DNA of 64,000 bases from Schistosoma haematobium (Eukaryota > Platyhelminthes > Trematoda > Strigeidida > Schistosomatidae). The translations under genes and the position numbers were made by a program. A model generated the notes under the pieces. That model was given only the letters and a program-made list of their open reading frames with translations. It had not been told where the DNA came from and ran no database searches. The DNA lies in assembly GCF_000699445.3 (NCBI RefSeq), contig NC_067197.1, positions 24,969,809 to 25,033,808 of the forward strand, in the 5' to 3' direction. Shown piece by piece: positions 58,200-64,000 of the stretch (positions are counted from its first letter, which is position 1; each line of letters begins with the position of its first letter).

Positions 58200-58465
58200 A
58201 TTTCAACAGTTGAGATCATGAGTCAATTAAAACTAGACCACCATGGAAAACCTGGAAGCAATGGATGGCCGTTCCGTCCCACTGTGGAACTCCTCAGCAG
58301 TGGGCATCCACGACCCCGCCTCGCGGGATTCGGACCCAGGACCTATCGGTCTGATGCCAGACGAAACGGCCGTTCAGTGCTTCCAGGTTTTCTATGGTGG
58401 TCTAGCTTCAGTTGAATCATGATATCAACTGTTGAAATCACTACAATCTCCACAAAACCCCTTCT
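58200..58465. mobile_element. Family B SINE, head-to-head pair
   Basis: A minus arm (58200-58356) and a plus arm (58357-58465) join beside the tRNA-like region. The minus ribozyme has GGAA for GAAA; the plus one lacks CTGAGGA because the junction falls in it. Confidence 0.75.
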
Positions 58466-60905
58466 GATATCAAATATGTTATTGTAATTTAAAAAGACAA
58501 ACTTCACATGTACTTATATATATATATATATATATATTACTTACTTTGTAAGGAAAATGGTAAACCGTGAAAGCATTCTTGAGAGAATGTCTCAATTACT
58601 TGACATTGGTTAAGGGATACTTCTTCAGTTATGATGAGTTTATATTGATCTTATCTTAAGGTTTATTAAGATAAAGTTATTTCAAGTTTTAACACCATAA
58701 TTGGATTAAAACAAGTTCTTCTAGAGATCTTAGGCTTCCTGAAGTAGTTCTTATAATAAGTTGAGAGCACAGAGAGTTAAGAAGTACAAACTTTTTCATT
58801 TATTTTGTAGTATACAACTAAGATATTTAAGCACTAGCAAACCTGATAATTATTTAAAATGATTTTTTAATAATAATATGAAGAGTCAAAATCGATTAGT
58901 TGTAAACTTGACAGCGTTTTACACGAGGTTTTCAATGCCATTTCATTATTACTGAGGAGAAAATCTTGATTTACTTCATTTCTATATGACTACAAATTTT
59001 ATTAGCGCTAATTATGTTTACGTAAAACAGAATACAGTTTCTTTATTGATGTTTTGTAATTAGTTAGATTAGGGGCAATTGAATATTAATAAATATATAG
59101 TACTTAGGGAAATTTATCACACTGATAATAAAGTTATTTTATAAGATTTTAAGAACAAACAACCTTCCACTGTGATAAACTTGAAAACGTTTAAATAGTA
59201 AAAAACATACTAGATGGTGGTCAAGATAAATCATGAGCTAGCTAAAGTTACAAATGTTGGTCAATAAACCAGAAACATCGGCTTAATGTTTAAGCACAAG
59301 TCTTGAAACACAAAAATTTGAAGTGTGATTATTGGTGAAGTTATATGTGCACACAGGATAGAAATTTCACTCTAGTATGAAACAGCTGTTCAGGGATACC
59401 TGGTTTTCACCGTCACTCTAAGATTTGTCTTTAGCGAGCACTACTTTCAGAACAAAATAATCTCCACAAAACTACTTAATCTAGAAAAATACTATGTTAA
59501 GAAACTGATTTATCTTTATGAGTTTTTTTCTACACACAGTATCGAATTCGTCAATTGCATTAGAAGAGTGTTTTTTAACGCATTATATAGTTCATGGTAA
59601 AACAACCAAATACTTGCGATTAGATATTTACAAGTTCATGAATAACCCATATGACGCATATTCAAAAACCATGACCTATTCAGACATATTTCATTAATCT
59701 TTATTTTGTGCCGAATATCTTGAATTTAAACTACATACAATGACACATTTTGCTGACTAGTTGCCTTGCCTTCGGGTATCTATTCACTTATTATGCTGAA
59801 CAGTTTGTAACCGACTGCAATTATTAGTACTAAGTTAAATAATCAATTCCACAGGCATAAACATGTAAAATTGCTTTATGTCATATCATTAAAAAATTGA
59901 AACAGAGCTATCGATCAATCATCAGTTCGATCTTTATTTGTCAGTCACAAAGTTTTATTTGCCAGTTAACTAAGGTATGTACAAATGTACAGTTCAATCA
60001 TGTCACTTGGATAATAGTGTCATTTATTGAACCAAAACTTTATAGTACGCGTTAGATCATAACTAGGGTGATTTACAATATTTTTCTTGATTATTTATTG
60101 GCTAAACAAACGGATAGCAACTTACTTAAATTTACTAGCAATCATTTAAATTTATTTATTTGCCTTTCTAACAGATAAGAACTGGATATGAATATTGACC
60201 TGAAGGAGATCTTTGGAATAGCTTTTGCAAAATATGATCAGCCTAATTTAAATGCTCAAAAATATACCAAACTAATTTTTAAACTTCGTAGTTTACATCA
60301 CATGTTGATGTTAAATGAAAAACATAGATCACTGGGCACCTGGATCATAACCATACCAGTAATCGAAACTAGAACCTTTTATTCTCGTTGTGAGCGCTAA
60401 AATTTTAAACCATTCTGCTTATATCCAATAGATTACATGTTAAACTTCAAATAAATTTGGAACTGAAAAATAATCTAATTTGTCTGCAGAGTGATTAATA
60501 ATTTCAGGAATAATATTATTTTTGTTTTAATTTATATAATTTTGCATAGAACCAAAAGCATTAACTAAGTAGATACTAATAGGTAATTACAGATTATTAT
60601 TCCTATATCATAAATTCATCACAATTTATTCATTCATTTGTTGTATTCTAGCGGTAGGTAAATATTAGTCAACTAATTATTAATGAATAGTTCCGTAAAT
60701 TAATAACTATGCTAATATATTATAAATTCAATAATAAATTATAGAAAAAAAGGAGAGCTGTTAATTATATATAAATTGTAGAGGGTTAATAAACTAGTGA
60801 TGTAATCAATAAATGGGTTAATATTTCCTATATTATGCAACTCATTTATTTATATCTCATAAAACATCCCTTTTTTGAAATGAGAAAGAGAAAATGTAAC
60901 ACGTT
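58466..60905. other. No gene seen; SINE scraps
   Basis: Traces of family B SINE at 59390-59470 (CAGCTGTTCAGGGATACCTGG) and about 60300-60400. A signal-peptide exon of the channel could lie here or upstream but was not recognised. Confidence 0.45.
58517..58538. repeat. (AT)n microsatellite
   Basis: About 11 AT units. Confidence 0.9.
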
Positions 60906-61267
60906 GTCATTTAGTACATGGTTTACGACAAAGACTAGATACAAAGAATCAGTAAAAACCAAGAACAGTTAAGCAGATTTTTGTCCTATTATGTAACATC
61001 ACTTTAATACCTAGTCAAAACCTCAAAGAGAATAGAACCTAGGACTGTTAGTTCTCATTGTGAGTGATGAATTTTTGAACCATTGAACAGAAATTCAACG
61101 GTTAACATATCTAACTTTAATCGATTCACATTATTATGCAATCCTTTTTAATGCCATCAGTGGATAAAAATCCCTTACTTGATGTAGATAAACTCGAATG
61201 ATCATGGCTTGTCATTAGAACTCGTGAAAAGGAAAACGTATTAGAATGGTAGCTTTCTACAGTAATC
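60906..61267. repeat. Perfect 362-nt inverted repeat, left arm
   Basis: Reverse complement of 62339-62700 with no mismatch found on reading. The arm holds a decayed family B SINE (degenerate tRNA-like head). Confidence 0.9.
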
Positions 61268-61614
61268 TGGATAAAAGTGATCCCTGATGTAGACTAAGAA
61301 ATGTGGCAACATCTGTAAACTTAACTGTAGTAATGAATAGTTATTGGATTCAATATTTTAATCGATACCCTGTATGAATATTCATTTCAAAATCCTTTTT
61401 CATAGAATTTTTATCCAAAAAGTTAGGTAATCAATCCATCTTCCATTCAATAAATCTACTGTTTTTATTCACTAACATTTTTTTGTCGAGTCAATGACGT
61501 TTATACTGAATAAATTTTATCCTCACTTTTTTATTATCAAAGTTAAAATTTACTGATACCAGCATTTTTTCTCATTCGACGCAAAAAGAAAAAGAAATAA
61601 ATAGTTTTCACTGA

Positions 61615-61875
61615 TTAAAATCATGAGTCAGTCGAAGCTAGATCGCCATCGAAAACCTGGGAGCACTAGACGACCATTTCGTCCTAGTATGGGACTCCTC
61701 AGCAGTGCGCACCACGATCCCTCACCCCACGAGATTCGAACCCATGACCTATCAGTCTCGCACCAGGCGCTTAACCAACTAGACCACTGAGTTGGCATCC
61801 AACAGTGTTAATGTCTAACTTCAACCAATCCACGAAGTCGCCACTGTACACCACTGTCATCAGCGAGCTGATAAA
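61615..61875 (-). mobile_element. Family B SINE
   Basis: Minus copy with tail, ribozyme and tRNA-like head (GGTCTAGTTGGTTAAGCGCC, GGTTCGAATC). The body is cut off near 61875. It sits inside the spacer of the 362-nt inverted repeat. Confidence 0.8.
61659..61714 (-). ncRNA. Hammerhead ribozyme, family B, intact consensus
   Basis: GCACTG/TAGTGC stem I (one G-T), CTGAGGA, GTCC/GGAC with loop CATACTA, GAAA, stem III with two G-T wobbles, triplet GTC. Confidence 0.75.
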
Positions 61876-62338
61876 TAGTTACCTACAATTTATATTTTAC
61901 AATTCCTATGTTTCCTTAATAAAATATACATTCGGTTATAATTCTAAAGATGTTTGATCACCTTTATGTTTCTTTTTTTATCTTAAACCTTTATTATAAT
62001 GTACAAATATATATATCTAATTAAATAATATTATCAAACAGACAATAGACTAAAATTAAAATTTTAAAAATGTCAGGGTCATTAGTAACATAATGAACTC
62101 CTAGTTAGTTTGCTGTTGTTGTTTTTTCTCTGTTTATTTATTCATATGTTATTTATTATCTATGAACACTATTCATATGATTTATGTATGGAATATTTTT
62201 TTCATTTTTTTATTTATAAATTCCATGTGAACTATTTTTCTTTCATGAAATAAATTATCATTGTTTTTCTTTCTTTTTTTTCCTCCTTATTTATTGTGTG
62301 TTTTTTGTTTTTCTATTCAACAAACAAAAATGTATTCC

Positions 62339-62700
62339 GATTACTGTAGAAAGCTACCATTCTAATACGTTTTCCTTTTCACGAGTTCTAATGACAAGCC
62401 ATGATCATTCGAGTTTATCTACATCAAGTAAGGGATTTTTATCCACTGATGGCATTAAAAAGGATTGCATAATAATGTGAATCGATTAAAGTTAGATATG
62501 TTAACCGTTGAATTTCTGTTCAATGGTTCAAAAATTCATCACTCACAATGAGAACTAACAGTCCTAGGTTCTATTCTCTTTGAGGTTTTGACTAGGTATT
62601 AAAGTGATGTTACATAATAGGACAAAAATCTGCTTAACTGTTCTTGGTTTTTACTGATTCTTTGTATCTAGTCTTTGTCGTAAACCATGTACTAAATGAC
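62339..62700. repeat. Perfect 362-nt inverted repeat, right arm
   Basis: Pairs with 60906-61267 across a 1071-nt spacer that contains a better-preserved SINE. Confidence 0.9.
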
Positions 62701-64000
62701 GTGTTAAAATAGGATATTTTTTCATTGTTTCAGTTGATTTTTTTATTATTCGCCGATAAATTTATTTGAAAATCACTTGATAGATTAGGATATTGTAAGA
62801 TTTTGAAAGATATGTTATGGACATATTTGATAACCTTGTGTTTTCTACACGTTTGAAATTGTATGTCTTTGACATGTAAGCAACTTATGTACCAACTATT
62901 TTCATCAGGATAAACCTTTTAGCAATTATCAATATATATGTATATATATCATTATTTCAGTTAAGGCTCAAAATTTAAACATTCATGTAATGAGATCAAA
63001 CACATTTATCTTTATCCAAAACTGTCAACTGCCACTGTCTAACTTTATAAATAAACCTGGATTTTTATTATATCGTGAATATAAACAGATTCTGATGCTT
63101 TACTCCATGTAAATGCAACATCCTGTTAATATACTACAGAAAATAATATATTCTTTATCTGATCACCCTAGTCTGACAATGAATGTGAATAGCTGTAAAC
63201 ATAAATATTTTAAACTCTATTCCGCCACGGGATCAAGGAACATAATCTTAAGATTTAGAGTGGGATCTTTTGAAACTCGTCAATATATTTAATGTATCAA
63301 TTTGAAATAAGAGAATCATTTGGTTATTTAACAATCACCGAAATAAGTAAAGTTTCTTATTTCCATAAACACAGTTCGTCAGTTATTTAGTTGATGTAAT
63401 TTAGTCTACTTAAGACATGCATATATTTAAAAAAAGTAGAGAAAACAAAGTTCGGACCGCACGTAACAACGTGAGTTCCATTTTCTCAGCTCAGAGAAAC
63501 AAAAATGTTGAGTATACATTTTATTATTTATAAAAAAACATTCCATTCAATCACTTCTACTTATCACCATTAATACATTTAAAGCGTTACTATGTCATCA
63601 GTGTGTGCATTAGTCACAGAATCACTATATAACTGAATGTTCTATTCAAAAATATAGTTTGGAATATTTATTAGCTTTACATTTATCTTCATTTTATAAA
63701 ATAAACCTTTTCTTGTTGTAGAATAAAAACCATCAAATTTCCTTTCAGTCATATGGTATCCTTTATGCATTCTATTCTCAATCATTACTTTCTAATATGA
63801 AATATATTCACACATATTCAATTATATTTCAGAGCTATAATCAAAGTAAAGTGTTGGAGTTGAAATTAAGTTAAGGACTAAATCAAGTTTAATTAAAACT
63901 AATTTCTTTTATCAAGCGTTAAGTGTACTATATGACCTAGGTTTTGAATTTCGATAAGTCTGTATTGAATACTCAGAAGCAAAAGTAATTAATAGTAAAT
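62701..64000. other. No feature seen
   Basis: AT-rich, no supported gene or repeat. Confidence 0.5.

Noticed and set aside
58340..58400. CTGATG followed by GACGAAACGG, looking like a hammerhead
   Set aside because: It is created by the junction of two inverted SINE arms; stem II is absent.
1..64000. CRISPR array, bacterial operons, terminators
   Set aside because: Eukaryotic sequence: introns with GT/AG sites and retroelements; no regularly spaced short repeats apart from microsatellites.

Overview
The window looks like a gene-poor stretch of a blood-fluke (Schistosoma) genome. It is AT-rich and packed with degenerate retroelements. Many of these carry the tRNA-derived, hammerhead-ribozyme SINE-like repeats known from schistosomes (SMalpha type), with RTE/SR2-like non-LTR elements and Penelope-like elements (PLEs) among them. 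The genus is inferred from this repeat content; no species call is possible.

Host gene: I reconstructed one gene, on the minus strand. Seven exons between 55730 and 23941 join in consistent phase with ordinary GT/AG splice sites. They give 639 residues (5' end missing) of a divergent Cys-loop ligand-gated ion channel subunit: ligand-binding domain, a Cys-13-Cys loop, an M1 with its proline, a very unusual M2, M3, a cysteine-rich cytoplasmic loop and M4. The signal-peptide exon was not found. Most elements between 24 and 55 kb lie in its introns, one of which is 17 kb.

Layout: 0.6-9.5 kb, SMalpha-type and second-family SINEs, a PLE remnant, two diffuse repeats, a MITE and an LTR fragment. 10-15 kb, a solo LTR, a decayed RTE copy, and a PLE inserted in another solo LTR. 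16-23.3 kb, a SINE split by an RTE tail, a third hammerhead-like family, an RTE copy with an open RT frame, and a PLE remnant. 24-37 kb, channel exons among SINEs and LTRs. 37.5-42.8 kb, a three-level nest: SINE, then PLE, then a nearly full-length RTE element. 44-53 kb, tandem SINEs and two RTE copies. 54-64 kb, the 5'-most visible channel exons, a solo LTR, a MITE and a perfect 362-bp inverted repeat.

Theme: self-cleaving RNA folds recur in at least four unrelated kinds of retroelement. The RTE element at 38269 begins exactly at its target-site duplication with what looks like a complete HDV-like double pseudoknot. Two SINE families carry hammerheads with different stems, and a third family carries a hammerhead-like core with a consistent defect. 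PLE terminal repeats carry variant hammerhead-like folds near their 3' ends. All fold calls were made by eye from base pairing and have not been computed or tested.
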